Shown here: piece by piece, positions 34,963 through 44,660 of the stretch
How positions within the stretch are numbered: the first letter of the stretch is position 1
Layout of the letters: each line of letters begins with the position of its first letter
NCBI GenBank assembly: GCA_965226865.1
Contig: CBDDEH010000004.1
Location: 1,922,001 to 1,986,000 of the forward strand
From: CBDDEH01 sp965226865
GTDB taxonomy: Bacteria > Chloroflexota > Dehalococcoidia > Lucifugimonadales > JAGWBF01
DNA length: 64,000 nucleotides
Direction of reading: 5' to 3'
Position numbers and translations under genes: made by a program
Notes under the pieces: generated by a model
Told to the model about the DNA's origin: nothing
Seen by the model: only the letters and a program-made list of their open reading frames with translations
Database searches by the model: none

Positions 34963-36051
34963 TTAATTAAGGACGATGATAGAGCTCGACTTCATGACCA
35001 GGAACACCTCTTGGCCTTCGGACAGTGCCAGAGAATCCAGTGCTTCAGATGTGATCTCTACCACCAGCAAGACACCAACATCAGCGTAAACAACCACTTT
35101 GTTACCGATTCGGTGCAGCCCGTCTATACGAGCTCTGAGCAGGTTCCGAGCGCTTATACGAGAAGGTTCGTCGACGGCTATTATTATGTCCCCAGCCCTG
35201 ACGGCAATGGATATTGTATCTCCGATAGCAATATCTTGTGGGACAGTGGGCAGCCACAGAAGGCTATCTCCCAATTTGGCGCCGGCGAGGCCTTCTCCCG
35301 TTTCATGGACCAGTTCAACATCAAGCAGGTTCTCGAGGCCTCCTGTGTCGATCACGGAGTGAACGAACGGTTCGAGAATTACTTTCCTGGGCTCGGCGAA
35401 GGCTAGCTGTTTCCCACCGGAAATAACAAGGGCCCGGTCGGCGATGGCCAGAACCTCCGAGATTGAGTGGGAAACATAAACTATCGGGATGCCGAACTCT
35501 CGGCGCATGCCTTTGAGATATCTGAGAATCTTACCACGTAGCCCCATATCCAGCGAACCCAGAGGCTCATCCATCAACAACAATTGGGGTGAAGTGGCCA
35601 CCGCGCGGGCCAGAGCGACCCTCTGGCGTTCTCCCGCCGACAAGTTGGCTGGACGGCGGTCTAGGAGAGGTCCCAACTCAAGCAAATCCACCAATTTCTC
35701 GGGCTGTACCTTCCTGCGGTCGGTAGGTGTCATGTCAAACCCGTACCTGATATTGGCCCCTACGGTCTGGTGTGGGAAGAGCAGGCCATCCTGGAACACA
35801 TAACCCAGCCTTCGTTTTTCCGGCTTCAGGTTGAGCTTCCTCGAACTGGAAAACAGTGGCGTACCTTCGAGGATTATCTCTCCCTGGTCAGGGTTGTCGA
35901 GTCCGGCAATACAGTTGAGCACAGTGGTCTTGCCGCTGCCTGAAGGGCCGAAAACGGCAGTGACGCCCGGAGGGAAAGTTGCCTCAACCTTCAGGTTAAA
36001 ACCCGGATAGCTCTTGGTCAGCCTTAACTCCAGAACGGCGTTGTGGTTCAT
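34963..36051 (-). CDS. modC: Molybdate ABC transporter ATP-binding protein
   Basis: 362 aa. Walker A GPSGSGKT near residue 34, Q-loop VFQDGLLFPHQT, signature LSAGERQRVALARA, Walker B LLLMDEPLGSLD, H-loop VSHS. The C-terminal 70 residues resemble a molybdate-binding Mop domain (ISARNLLRARIDGLHRIGN), which separates ModC from other importer ATPases. Third gene of modABC; spacing to modB is 18 bp. Confidence 0.93.
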   Translation of the reverse strand: MNHNAVLELRLTKSYPGFNLKVEATFPPGVTAVFGPSGSGKTTVLNCIAGLDNPDQGEIILEGTPLFSSSRKLNLKPEKRRLGYVFQDGLLFPHQTVGANIRYGFDMTPTDRRKVQPEKLVDLLELGPLLDRRPANLSAGERQRVALARAVATSPQLLLMDEPLGSLDMGLRGKILRYLKGMRREFGIPIVYVSHSISEVLAIADRALVISGGKQLAFAEPRKVILEPFVHSVIDTGGLENLLDVELVHETGEGLAGAKLGDSLLWLPTVPQDIAIGDTISIAVRAGDIIIAVDEPSRISARNLLRARIDGLHRIGNKVVVYADVGVLLVVEITSEALDSLALSEGQEVFLVMKSSSIIVLN

Positions 36052-36069
36052 GCACCTACTGGGCCCGCA

Positions 36070-36741
36070 TCAAATTACCGCTCGCCGAGCGAGATATCTA
36101 TGCGCGGTCAGAGCAACGAAAGCGAGTATCAGGGAAGCAACGATAAGCCTTACCGCAGCGGCATCGTCCCCTACTTGAATACGGTTGAAGATGAACAGGG
36201 GCATTGTCTGAGTCTTTCCCGGGATATTGCCCGCGACGACTATGGTGGCACCGAACTCGCCCAGGCCTCGGGCAAAGGCCAGCACGGCCGCTGCCAGAAT
36301 GCCCCTGTGCGCAAGGGGCACGGTAACGGTATAGAAGGTTTTCAGAGGTCCAGCCCCAAGGCTCCGTGCCGCTGATTCTAGCCTGTGGTCCACGCTCGAC
36401 ATCGCAATCTCTATGGTCCTGACCATCAACGGTAAAGAAACAAGGCCGGCTGCCAAAGCCGCAGTCACCCATGTGAAAACAGCGTCTACACCGAACAAGT
36501 CATGAAGCACGCCTCCTATAGGGCCATTTCTGCCCAAGAGGAGCAAAAGGGCGTATCCCGTTACTACCGGAGGCAGAACCAGCGGGAAGGAGACCAAAGT
36601 ATCAAGGATCGCCTTTCCGCGCATGGAAGATTTGGCCAGCAGCCAGCCAATCAACAAAGCAATAGGCAGTCCTATGACCGTGCCAACGGCGGCCACTTGC
36701 AGGGATAGGGCAATCACTTGAAGTTCGTCGGAAGAGATCAC
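36070..36741 (-). CDS. modB: Molybdate ABC transporter permease
   Basis: 223 aa with five to six transmembrane helices. The EAA loop reads ESAARSLGAGPLKTFYTVTVPLAHRGILA. Begins at GTG (36741) with CAGGAG upstream. LPPVVTGYALLLLLGRNGPIG is a ModB hallmark. Sits between modA and modC. Confidence 0.94.
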   Translation of the reverse strand: MISSDELQVIALSLQVAAVGTVIGLPIALLIGWLLAKSSMRGKAILDTLVSFPLVLPPVVTGYALLLLLGRNGPIGGVLHDLFGVDAVFTWVTAALAAGLVSLPLMVRTIEIAMSSVDHRLESAARSLGAGPLKTFYTVTVPLAHRGILAAAVLAFARGLGEFGATIVVAGNIPGKTQTMPLFIFNRIQVGDDAAAVRLIVASLILAFVALTAHRYLARRAVI

Positions 36742-36841
36742 GTGCTTACTCTCCTGGGTTGTGTTTCCGGGCCATGGACCGAATCCCGATTAGATCAGGA
36801 CTCATATTATCAGGAGAAGGGCAAGGGGGAAACGGATACGA

Positions 36842-37603
36842 TCATTCAGTCGCGGTTACAAAGCCGTGCTCGTGGAATATTTTCCGCGCCGCGACACCCT
36901 CGAGAAAATCCAAGAACCTGATCGCCACCTCCCTGTTCGAGGAGCGCTTCACAAGAGCCGCCGGATATAGTATCGGCGAGTGACTGGTTTCCGGAAAGGA
37001 GTCGATAACAGCCATCTCGTCACTCACAACGGTATCAGTCACGTAGACGATCCCCAGGTCGGCGTTGCCGCTTTCCACGTAACCAAGTGCCACACGAACG
37101 TCGAGGCCAAAGACCAGCCGCGATTTGACCTGCTCCCACAGGCTCAAGTTCTGTAGCGCCTCCCTGGCATACGAGCCAGCCGGGGCCAGATCTGGGTCTG
37201 CGATGGCGATGCGAGCGTCGATTCCGGTCAGGTCTTCTATCGAATTGATCTCGAGATTTTTCCGGTTGTTGAGACCTCCGACCAGCACTAACCGATTGGT
37301 CAACAGATCGACTCTTGTATCCGGAACGATCCGATCGTCATCTTGAAGGATGTCCATAGGCTGAGTGCCAGCCGATAAATAGATATCTGCCGGCGCCCCA
37401 CGTTTTATTTGCTGTGCCAAGGCTACGGAGCCTCCAAAGTTGAATACGACGTTGATCTCCTCTTCTTGAGCAAACTGCTCACCCAGACGTTCCATCACAT
37501 CCGTAAGGCTGGCAGCGGCGAAGACGAGGATTTCCTCCTGCTCTCTCTTGCCGCAAGAAACTACTAGCAGCAGGATAACCGGGATAAGAATAAAGATGCG
37601 CAT
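36842..37603 (-). CDS. modA: Molybdate-binding lipoprotein
   Basis: 253 aa. Lipobox LLVVSC places the mature N-terminal cysteine at about 17, so the protein is membrane-tethered on the outside. ModA landmarks: FAAASLTDVMERL, FNFGGSVALAQQIKRGAPAD, IAIADPDLAPAGSYAREAL and GNADLGIVYVTD. It binds molybdate or tungstate for delivery to ModBC. First gene of modABC, directly after the pfk remnant. Molybdenum supply could serve molybdoenzymes elsewhere in the genome; none is in the window. Confidence 0.95.
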   Translation of the reverse strand: MRIFILIPVILLLVVSCGKREQEEILVFAAASLTDVMERLGEQFAQEEEINVVFNFGGSVALAQQIKRGAPADIYLSAGTQPMDILQDDDRIVPDTRVDLLTNRLVLVGGLNNRKNLEINSIEDLTGIDARIAIADPDLAPAGSYAREALQNLSLWEQVKSRLVFGLDVRVALGYVESGNADLGIVYVTDTVVSDEMAVIDSFPETSHSPILYPAALVKRSSNREVAIRFLDFLEGVAARKIFHEHGFVTATE

Positions 37604-37628
37604 TTAAGCAGACCAACGAGGTAGTCGG

Positions 37629-38906
37629 TCAGGGCATTTTGAGAATGGGGGCGAAGGCCTGATCCAACTGTTCCGATGTCATTTTCCCAACCTCCATAAG
37701 CCTGGCCCGCATTTCGCTATCCTCCAGGTCCCGTTTCTCCAGCCGTATCATGTATTTACGGGCCACCTTATAGTGATCAGAGTTAATATCCACTAAGCGG
37801 ACACGGGTCCGGCCGGTGGCCGGGTCCATCAGTTCGTCATAGGGAAGGATGCGCAGGTCACCCCCCTCAAGGCAGACGATCCCACCGTCTTTGAGGCGCT
37901 CGTCGTTGTTTTCGGCCAGCAGAAATCTGACCGCACCGTTGCCCAACGTACGGGTATAGTCGATGTCGAACGGTATAGGTTGAGCGCAGCGCAAAGCATA
38001 CCCTACGGAGACTTCCACCGTTTTGACCTTGTCGCCGCGGGCCTCGAACCGGCGCTGGACCTCCCGTCGCAAGATGGAGGGCAGCGGTATCTCTCCCAGA
38101 CGGATGTGCCCGTAGGGGTCGTACTCCACCTCCACACCGGGCATCTTGGCAAGCTCATCCGGGTCTAGCCTCTCTCCGATGCCCTCCGCGATGACGACTA
38201 CGCCGTCCTCTCGTCCCATAGTGCGCCGTTTTAAGATCGCGCCTTCGAGGACGCTGCAAACGTCGTTTATGCTGACTCGGTCCCCTGGGAACTCCTCCGG
38301 GATAAGGGTCATGGTAGCGCGGCGGCTTTGCATATCCCAAGAGCTAGATGTCCGGCGCCCCGGCCCATAACGACTACGAAGTACCAACAGTTGGTAGTAC
38401 GAGAATCCTCCATCACATTCAGAACGAGCTCCGTGCCCAAGTGCCGGGCAGTCTCGAAACCGAATGTCGGAATGCCCCAGGAAGGGGCAGGTCATTGTCG
38501 ATTGTTTTGGGTATCTGGGCGAAGCGAACAGCGCCCTTCGAAGCTCTCACGACTCCGAATCCTCCCTGGCGGTGTCGTCTCCGCCGATAACAACCATGTA
38601 GCCTATTCCCAACTCTTTAAGGGATTGGACTGTTCGCTCAAGGTCTTCCGGCTTCTTTGTCGGGTTGGCTTGCGAGGTACGAAGAATGGAGCCTCCCTGG
38701 AAATGGATGCGGGAGACATCCGGTATATCCAATGAGCGCACCTGGTCTAATTGGCCCTTCATGAGGTGCTCGAACCCGTCCAATATGCCCACCACTTCCA
38801 GGCCTGAGTTGATTGCTTCGATGGTGGCAGCGCTGATTGCGCTGTTGATTCCTGGTGCAGGGCCGCCGCCCACCAGGATGCCTAACCGCCCTTTACCAGC
38901 GCTCAT
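37629..38906 (-). pseudogene. PPi-type 6-phosphofructokinase broken by three frameshifts
   Basis: The N-terminus MSAGKGRLGILVGGGPAPGI opens a phosphofructokinase. GGDDTA, with Asp where ATP enzymes have Gly, marks the pyrophosphate-dependent type. Frame is lost at about 38545-38570. PKTIDNDLPLPG then appears in a second frame, PTFGFETAR to MGRGAGHLAL in a third (shift near 38455), and TMTLIPEEFPGDR to the stop in a fourth segment (shift near 38315). The last two shifts are repaired by restoring one G or C in short runs. The full protein would be about 425 aa. Real decay and consensus error are both possible. Confidence 0.88.
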
Positions 38907-39037
38907 TTCCTACATCCTTTGTACTGGGTTACGCGGTACGAACCCATTTGTCTGTCTGGACACATTATTCTTGATAACCACCCTCCAACACAAGGAGCAA
39001 TTCCTGGAAATAGCAGGCAATTGAGAGCGACTCGTCT

Positions 39038-40405
39038 ATGGAGTACAATCCAAAGGTCTCAAACCACGGAGAGGACATTACTCTGCCACGACCTCTTGAT
39101 GGCATACGGATCGTAGACTTCACCTGGATCCGGGCTGGACCCTGGGCCAACCGCTGGCTGGGTGCTCTGGGCGCAGACATCATCAAGATCGAGTGGCCTG
39201 AGCGTCCGGATGTAATCCGTAACTACCCCTTTACAATGCCTAAGGAGATCGGGCCCGGCCTGAACTCCAGCGGCCAGTTCAACGAGTCCAACGCCAACAA
39301 GCGTGGTATCAGCCTCAACGTACGCTCCCCTAAAGGCTTCGAACTCCTGAAGCGGCTCATCGGTTCCTCAGACGTCGTCGTCGAGAACTTCAGCTCGAGG
39401 ATAATGCAAAACTGGGGCCTGGGTTACGCCGATATGGAAAAAATAAGACCAGGAATCATTTACGTCTCGATGGCCGGGTTCGGTCATACTGGTCCCAGCC
39501 ACCATTATGTTTCCATGGGTGCTACCGCTCAGGCCATTTCGGGATTGACCTTCCAGTCAGGGCTACCAGGAGTTCAGCCGGCGGGCTGGGGTTGGTCCTA
39601 TTTGGACGACATGGGCGGTCTGTACGGCGCGATATGTCTGGTCACTGCCCTTCACCACAGGGAGCGGACAGGGAAGGGACAGCACGTGGACCTGTCGCAG
39701 GTCGCCAACGGAATTACGCTGCAGGGTGCTGCCTTCCTGGACAGGACAGTAAACCGACGGCCCTCACACAGGGAAGGATTCCCCCCTGGCAATCGCACGG
39801 TGTGGCCCGGTGCACCCAAGCTCAACAACTACCGGGGGCCCATCGCGGCACCCCACAACGCATACCGCACCGCGGGCGGCGGCTATAACGACTGGTGCAC
39901 CATCGTCTGCCTCTCCGACGAGGAGTGGCAAAAGCTTGTGGGGGTCATGGGCAACCCCAGGTGGGCCGCCGACATCAGGTTCTCCACGGTCGGTGACCGC
40001 ATCGACAACCAGGAGGAGATGGACAGGGGTATAGAGGAATGGACCCTGACCCTGGACAAGTATGAGGTCATGGCCAGGTGCCAGGACGTGGGGGTGAGGG
40101 CCATGCCGGTGCAGGATGCCCAGGACATAGTGGAACACGATGCCCAACTCAAGGCCAGAGACGTGTGTACCGTGTTGGACCATCCCCTGCTGGGCGAGAG
40201 GAGGTTCCAGAACGCCCCCTTCAGGATGAGCAAGACACCTCCCAAGATGCACTCCTCCGCCCCCATGATAGGCCAGCACACCCGGGAGGTGCTGGAGGAG
40301 GTGCTGGGACTGGACATAGAGGAGATAAGGGAGGGGTTTGAGGACGGTACCTTCTGGCCCACCACCATGCCCAAGTACCCCTACCTCGAGGAGTCGTTGA
40401 GATGA
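39038..40405 (+). CDS. Family III CoA-transferase (CaiB/BaiF), subunit with catalytic Asp
   Basis: 455 aa. N-terminal LDGIRIVDFTWIRAGPWANR, GADIIKIEWPERPD, then NKRGISLNVRSPKGFELLKR. The catalytic aspartate is expected in YLDDMGGLYGAI (family position about Asp169). Enzymes of this group move CoA between acyl-CoA and a carboxylate through a mixed anhydride on that Asp. Its stop overlaps the ATG of the second transferase (ATGA), so the two are probably subunits of one heteromer. The 3' half from about 39,800 is richer in G/C with AGG arginine codons, unlike the 5' half. Confidence 0.88.
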   Translation: MEYNPKVSNHGEDITLPRPLDGIRIVDFTWIRAGPWANRWLGALGADIIKIEWPERPDVIRNYPFTMPKEIGPGLNSSGQFNESNANKRGISLNVRSPKGFELLKRLIGSSDVVVENFSSRIMQNWGLGYADMEKIRPGIIYVSMAGFGHTGPSHHYVSMGATAQAISGLTFQSGLPGVQPAGWGWSYLDDMGGLYGAICLVTALHHRERTGKGQHVDLSQVANGITLQGAAFLDRTVNRRPSHREGFPPGNRTVWPGAPKLNNYRGPIAAPHNAYRTAGGGYNDWCTIVCLSDEEWQKLVGVMGNPRWAADIRFSTVGDRIDNQEEMDRGIEEWTLTLDKYEVMARCQDVGVRAMPVQDAQDIVEHDAQLKARDVCTVLDHPLLGERRFQNAPFRMSKTPPKMHSSAPMIGQHTREVLEEVLGLDIEEIREGFEDGTFWPTTMPKYPYLEESLR

Positions 40406-41664
40406 CGCAGGAGCCTACCCCCCATGGGCCCCTGTCGGGGCTGAGGGTGCTGGAGATGGCCGACGAGAAGGGGCAGTTCTGCGGGAAGCTGATGGGAGAC
40501 CTGGGTGCCGACGTGATCAAGATAGAGCCCCCCGGTGGGGAACGTACCCGCTCCGTGGGCCCCTTCCTGGACGACATACCACATCCCGATAGGAGCCTGT
40601 ACTTCTGGCACTACAACACCTCAAAGAGGGGGATAACCCTGGACCTGAATACCGGGGATGGGCGGGAGCTGTTCAAGGGGCTGGTGGCCACAGCCGACGT
40701 GGTGCTGGAGACCAGACCTCCGGGGTACCTCCCTGGTCTCGGCTTGGGGTATGAGGAGCTGAGCGCCATCAACCCCAGGCTGATCATGTGCTCGCTGACT
40801 CCCTTTGGGCAGACCGGGCCTTGGAGGGACTACCTGGCTTCTGACCTGGTGCACATGGCTGGGGGTGGGCAGATGGCCTCCTGTGGGTATGAGGACGATG
40901 ACGTCCCCGATGCTCCTCCCATAGCGCCGGGCACTGGAGCCGCCTGGCATATATCCAACTACCACACCTGTCTGGCCATCGTTTCCGCCATTTTTTACCG
41001 AGACATCAGCGGAGAAGGACAATACATCGATGCCTCAATGCACGAGGCTTGCGTCCACGGCACTGAAATAGCGATACCGATGTACGTCTACGAGGGGCGT
41101 ACAGTCCGCCGTAACACGGGACGGTCAGGGGTTCCCGACCCGATCCCTAAAGCTCAGGTGCGTTGTAAGGACGGCAAATGGCTCAACGTCAACAGGCTGG
41201 CCAGCCGCATGACGCCCACGCACCTCACGGCTCTGTCGGATTGGATGGATGAGTACGGATTCGCTAACGACCTGAAGGACGAGAAATACCAGGACACGGA
41301 GACTATTCAGAAAGACATCTCACACATTGACGCCCTGTTTCAGGAGTTCATCAAGCGGGTCCCCCAGGACGAGGCCTATCACGGAGGGCAGGCTAGAGAC
41401 TTCACCTGGGGCGCAGTCAGGACCATGGAGGAGATCGAAACGGACGACCATTTCCAGGAGCTAGGCTTCTTCGTGGAAGTGGATCACCCTGAGTTGGGGA
41501 ATGGCTTCACCTATCCGGGAGCACCCGCAATATACAGCGAAGCACAATGGAATATATCGCGAAGGGCTCCACTGGTGGGCGAACACGACGAAGAGGTCTA
41601 TTGCCGAGATCTGGGCCTGTCCAAACAGGATCTGCTAGCCCTCGAAGAAGCCGGTGTGGTTTAG
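40402..41664 (+). CDS. Family III CoA-transferase, partner subunit apparently lacking the catalytic Asp
   Basis: 420 aa. LSGLRVLEMADEKGQFCGKL, GADVIKIEPPGGE and NTSKRGITLDLNTGDGREL are typical. At the position of the active-site Asp the sequence reads AAWHISNYHTCLAIVSAIF with no acidic residue, so this subunit is probably not catalytic by itself. Heterodimeric family III enzymes such as the benzylsuccinate and succinyl-CoA:malate transferases are known. Coupled to the upstream gene by ATGA. The first 580 bp share the G/C-rich codon block with the end of the upstream gene. Confidence 0.87.
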   Translation: MTQEPTPHGPLSGLRVLEMADEKGQFCGKLMGDLGADVIKIEPPGGERTRSVGPFLDDIPHPDRSLYFWHYNTSKRGITLDLNTGDGRELFKGLVATADVVLETRPPGYLPGLGLGYEELSAINPRLIMCSLTPFGQTGPWRDYLASDLVHMAGGGQMASCGYEDDDVPDAPPIAPGTGAAWHISNYHTCLAIVSAIFYRDISGEGQYIDASMHEACVHGTEIAIPMYVYEGRTVRRNTGRSGVPDPIPKAQVRCKDGKWLNVNRLASRMTPTHLTALSDWMDEYGFANDLKDEKYQDTETIQKDISHIDALFQEFIKRVPQDEAYHGGQARDFTWGAVRTMEEIETDDHFQELGFFVEVDHPELGNGFTYPGAPAIYSEAQWNISRRAPLVGEHDEEVYCRDLGLSKQDLLALEEAGVV

Positions 41665-41784
41665 GCTCGTAACCGGCTGGTCAGTTGCGCAATCGCTAGA
41701 ATGTCAGTATCATCTCTCCCCACATCCGTATTAGCCGTTTGGCCGTAGTTTCACTGGAGAATTGATGAGTAGGGAGCAACCAGA

Positions 41785-42693
41785 TTGAATATCCGGATTT
41801 GGATTGGCACGGCCATTATTCTTGGTATTTTGGGTATGGCATGCGGAAACGGCCCTTCAGCCACAACTACATCAGTATCCTCAGGGGAGCAGATCGTCTT
41901 CCACTCCAACCGGGACGGTAACCACGAAATATACGTCATGGAATCCGAAGGCTCCAATCAGACCCGCCTCACGTTCAACGACGCCGACGACCGATGGGCC
42001 GCATGGTCTCCGGACGGCTCTAAAATAGCCTTCAGCTCAGATCGGAGCGGCAACTGGGAAGTGTATCTGATGGACCCTGACGGCTCCAATCAAATTAATT
42101 TAACCAACCACCCAGGTTTGGACACGTCTCCCAAATGGTCGCCCGACGGGTCTAAGATAGCTTTCATATCTGGAAGGAATCGTAGCAGAGAAGTCTACCT
42201 AATGGACGCCGACGGCTCCAATCAAATCAACCTCACCGGTCACCGGGCGCTCGACAGCTCGCCGGCCTGGTCGCCTGATGGCTCCAAAATCGTCTTCAAC
42301 TCGGACAGGGACAGGGCCGTGGAGCTGTACGCTATGAACATCGACGGCTCCAACCAAACCGGGTTGACATCCAATCAAGCCGACGACCGTACCCCGGCCT
42401 GGTCGCCCGACGGAAGTAAGATCCTCTTAGCCACGGCGAGAGAAGTAGACCGGCGTGGCAGTTCCTCGTTGGCTATATACGTTATGGACCCCGATGGCTC
42501 CAATGTAAGGCCCTTGCCGACCCCGGCCCTCGGCAACTCCCCAGCCTGGTCGCCCGACGGCTCTAAAATCGCGTTTACGACCAACGTGGATGGCAACATT
42601 GAGATATACGTGATGAACGCGGACGGCTCCAATCAGACTCGTCTGACCAACACCGAATCTGCCATCGACGGGGCTCCAGACTGGCGCCCATGA
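41785..42693 (+). CDS. TolB-like beta-propeller lipoprotein
   Basis: 302 aa. Lipobox LGMAC (Cys at about 20). Six repeats of a 40-residue PD40/WD40-like unit, each with a SPDGSKIAF core and a YVMDADGSNQ-type strand (residues 38-300), forming a six-blade propeller on the outer face of the membrane. TolB-like propellers are protein-binding. TTG start with AGGGAG about 8 nt upstream. The DNA of the repeats is itself tandemly repetitive. The stop overlaps the next gene (ATGA). Confidence 0.88.
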   Translation: MNIRIWIGTAIILGILGMACGNGPSATTTSVSSGEQIVFHSNRDGNHEIYVMESEGSNQTRLTFNDADDRWAAWSPDGSKIAFSSDRSGNWEVYLMDPDGSNQINLTNHPGLDTSPKWSPDGSKIAFISGRNRSREVYLMDADGSNQINLTGHRALDSSPAWSPDGSKIVFNSDRDRAVELYAMNIDGSNQTGLTSNQADDRTPAWSPDGSKILLATAREVDRRGSSSLAIYVMDPDGSNVRPLPTPALGNSPAWSPDGSKIAFTTNVDGNIEIYVMNADGSNQTRLTNTESAIDGAPDWRP

Positions 42694-43163
42694 ATCGAAG
42701 GCGCCGGCCAAATGCCTGGCTACTGCCCCTCTATAAACTCCCCGTATGGTTGTATCGTCTCAAGTTTGGTTGGCTGCTGAGCAGCCGTTTTCTGATGATT
42801 ACTCACCTAGGCCGTACCACAGGAAAACGCCACTATATCGTGGTAGAAGTAGCCAGGTACGACAAGGCTAAGGACGAATACATAGCGATGTCCGGATACG
42901 GCGAAGACTCGGACTGGTACCGAAATTTGCAAATGTCCCCTGCCGTGGAAATCCATGTTGGACGCCGGAGATTTACCCCAAACCAGCGCTTCCTGGCTCC
43001 TGAAGAAGTCCATAACGAATTCGTAGAATATGAGCGCCGCCATCGTTTGACCGCCCGCACGCTCTCAAAGCACCTCAACGCCCCATACGACGGCTCAGAA
43101 GAGCAACGGCACGACCTGACCGCGGCTTTACGAATGGTCGCGTTTTCACCTTCCAAGTCTTAA
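42690..43163 (+). CDS. DUF385-type deazaflavin (F420)-dependent nitroreductase-like protein
   Basis: 157 aa. Core ITHLGRTTGKRHYIVVEVA followed by GYGEDSDWYRNLQMSP and EIHVGRRRFTP is diagnostic for the split beta-barrel DUF385/F420H2-dependent oxidoreductase family. These reduce or bind small molecules with F420; some members bind other flavins. Coupled by ATGA to the propeller lipoprotein, an unusual pairing of a cytosolic redox protein with an exported one. Confidence 0.87.
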   Translation: MNRRRRPNAWLLPLYKLPVWLYRLKFGWLLSSRFLMITHLGRTTGKRHYIVVEVARYDKAKDEYIAMSGYGEDSDWYRNLQMSPAVEIHVGRRRFTPNQRFLAPEEVHNEFVEYERRHRLTARTLSKHLNAPYDGSEEQRHDLTAALRMVAFSPSKS

Positions 43164-43236
43164 CAACCCTGAACGCGTGCTATGGTTTAATGCGAATAGA
43201 GGGAAGTGCAAAACTCCAAAAACTACCGAGCAGATA

Positions 43237-44202
43237 TCAGTTGAGAAGACCGGAGGGAAAGAGGCGGCCGAAGGCATCGAGGGCTGCGGCATCGGGCACG
43301 GAATGGCCGCCGTCATATTGAACGACGTCAGCCCCGCGTTCGGCGAGGAACGCGACCTCGGCATCGCTGAGGCGTCCCACCTGCTCGTCTAAGGTCCCGG
43401 AAAGGTATACCACGTTGGTCATGTCGATACCGGCGAGCCGTTCGGTGTAGCGGTAGTGTCCGAGGCCGGCCGCGAGCCGGGCCATGTTGCGCTGGAGCGG
43501 GACCGTGCCCTCGGGGGCCGGTTCGTGCCCTCCAGTCCTGGGGTCCTCGATCTCCACGCCGTCCACGAAGCCGACGGTACGGCCCTCGGCGAACACCGTC
43601 CATATCGTAGGCGGCATGTCGAGCCGTCCATTGGCAATCAGATATCCCTCGGCGACGTTGCCCTGCGTGGCGAGGAGCTCCTGGACCATGAATGCGCCGA
43701 AGGATATCCCGACAACGTAGACCGTCTTGCCTTGAGCCTGGAAGTGGTCCACGAGGGCGGCCAGGACCTCCACGCTTTCCCCATCAGCCGCCTTGGCTTC
43801 GTCGAACGTGATGTCTGCGGCGGTGAATGGGGCGGGGTTGATGGTCTGGGCTTGATGGACATTCACTAGGTGTATGCGTTCGAGGTTGAGCAGGCCCAGC
43901 TTCTCAAGTATCTCACGCTTTCGGACAAGGGCCGGCATTGGTCCGCCCTGGCTGTTCACCACCACCACGCCGGCGTCCGGGTTGCCAAAGCTGTGATAGG
44001 CGTCCTCGATTGCCCAGGCGGCTTCCGGCGTCACTGTGGGAGGTGTCTGCACGGGGGCCGACGTGGGGGACGCGGCTTCCGGCGTCACTGTGGGAAGCGT
44101 CTCCACGGGGGCCGACGTGGGGGGCACGGCTTCACTCGCTCCGCAGGCCGACAGGGCAACCGTCGCCGCGAAGACCCCTGCGATGAGCGAACAGCGAAGC
44201 AT
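43237..44202 (-). CDS. Lipoprotein with alpha/beta-hydrolase-like fold
   Basis: 321 aa from MLRCSLIAGVFAATVALSAC; the cysteine at 20 is a lipobox. Then two copies of a PTSAPV-type Pro/Thr linker unit, and a globular domain containing VVGISFGAFMVQELL, a GxSxG nucleophile elbow, and a late DGGHSVPD that could supply the histidine. Probably a serine hydrolase outside the membrane; substrate unknown. An in-frame extension to 44385 lacks a signal and a ribosome site. The linker repeat is also visible in the DNA (44030-44125). G/C content rises here, marking the start of the accessory region. Confidence 0.78.
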   Translation of the reverse strand: MLRCSLIAGVFAATVALSACGASEAVPPTSAPVETLPTVTPEAASPTSAPVQTPPTVTPEAAWAIEDAYHSFGNPDAGVVVVNSQGGPMPALVRKREILEKLGLLNLERIHLVNVHQAQTINPAPFTAADITFDEAKAADGESVEVLAALVDHFQAQGKTVYVVGISFGAFMVQELLATQGNVAEGYLIANGRLDMPPTIWTVFAEGRTVGFVDGVEIEDPRTGGHEPAPEGTVPLQRNMARLAAGLGHYRYTERLAGIDMTNVVYLSGTLDEQVGRLSDAEVAFLAERGADVVQYDGGHSVPDAAALDAFGRLFPSGLLN

Positions 44203-44514
44203 CGATCTCAGTCCCGTAATGCCAATAGTGCTTGGTCGGGATGCCTGGTTCTCGCAATCATTGTCGGCTTGATATTCGGTGGATGCCAGATGTGCGGACT
44301 GGTGGTTTACCGCAGCGCGTGGACGGTCTCCGCGACTCGCTCGGCTAGAATTTTCGCCGCAGGTCTTAGGCAGCGTTCCTACCACGAAGGGGAGCGTGAC
44401 ACCTGTGTTGTAACCCAGCCGTTCGCCTTAGGTCACTTGAATTGTAGTGAGATCCTTTGGGTGTGGCAAGCCGATAATTACCAGTCCTATAGAGCTGAGT
44501 GGACGCTCCGGTGA
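44203..44514. other. Intergenic stretch, nothing convincing
   Basis: No frame with both a ribosome site and a recognisable product. It separates the lipoprotein gene from debris of the helicase gene. Confidence 0.4.
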
Positions 44515-44660
44515 AGGTCCCGCCGAAGGCGATGGCGGCCAGCTTGGCGTCGAGCATGAGCCGGTCGGTGCCGGAGGAGTCCAGTTCGAGCCGGTCCCGG
44601 AGCCGGGATTCCTCGGCCTGGGTCATGATCCCGTCGGCCATGGCGTGATCAGTGTGAGCT
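44515..44660 (-). pseudogene. Orphan coding fragment after the truncated helicase
   Basis: Translates as MADGIMTQAEESRLRDRLEL and on to LMLDAKLAAIAFGGTF, an acidic helical stretch similar in style to TerB-like or SHOCT-linked regions. No full gene, no ribosome site of its own. Probably the remnant of a second gene joined to the helicase by deletion. Confidence 0.35.

Noticed and set aside
39764..40279. Minus-strand frame of 171 codons across the CoA-transferase
   Set aside because: Produced by the high-GC mosaic block; His/Gly-rich translation is antisense noise.
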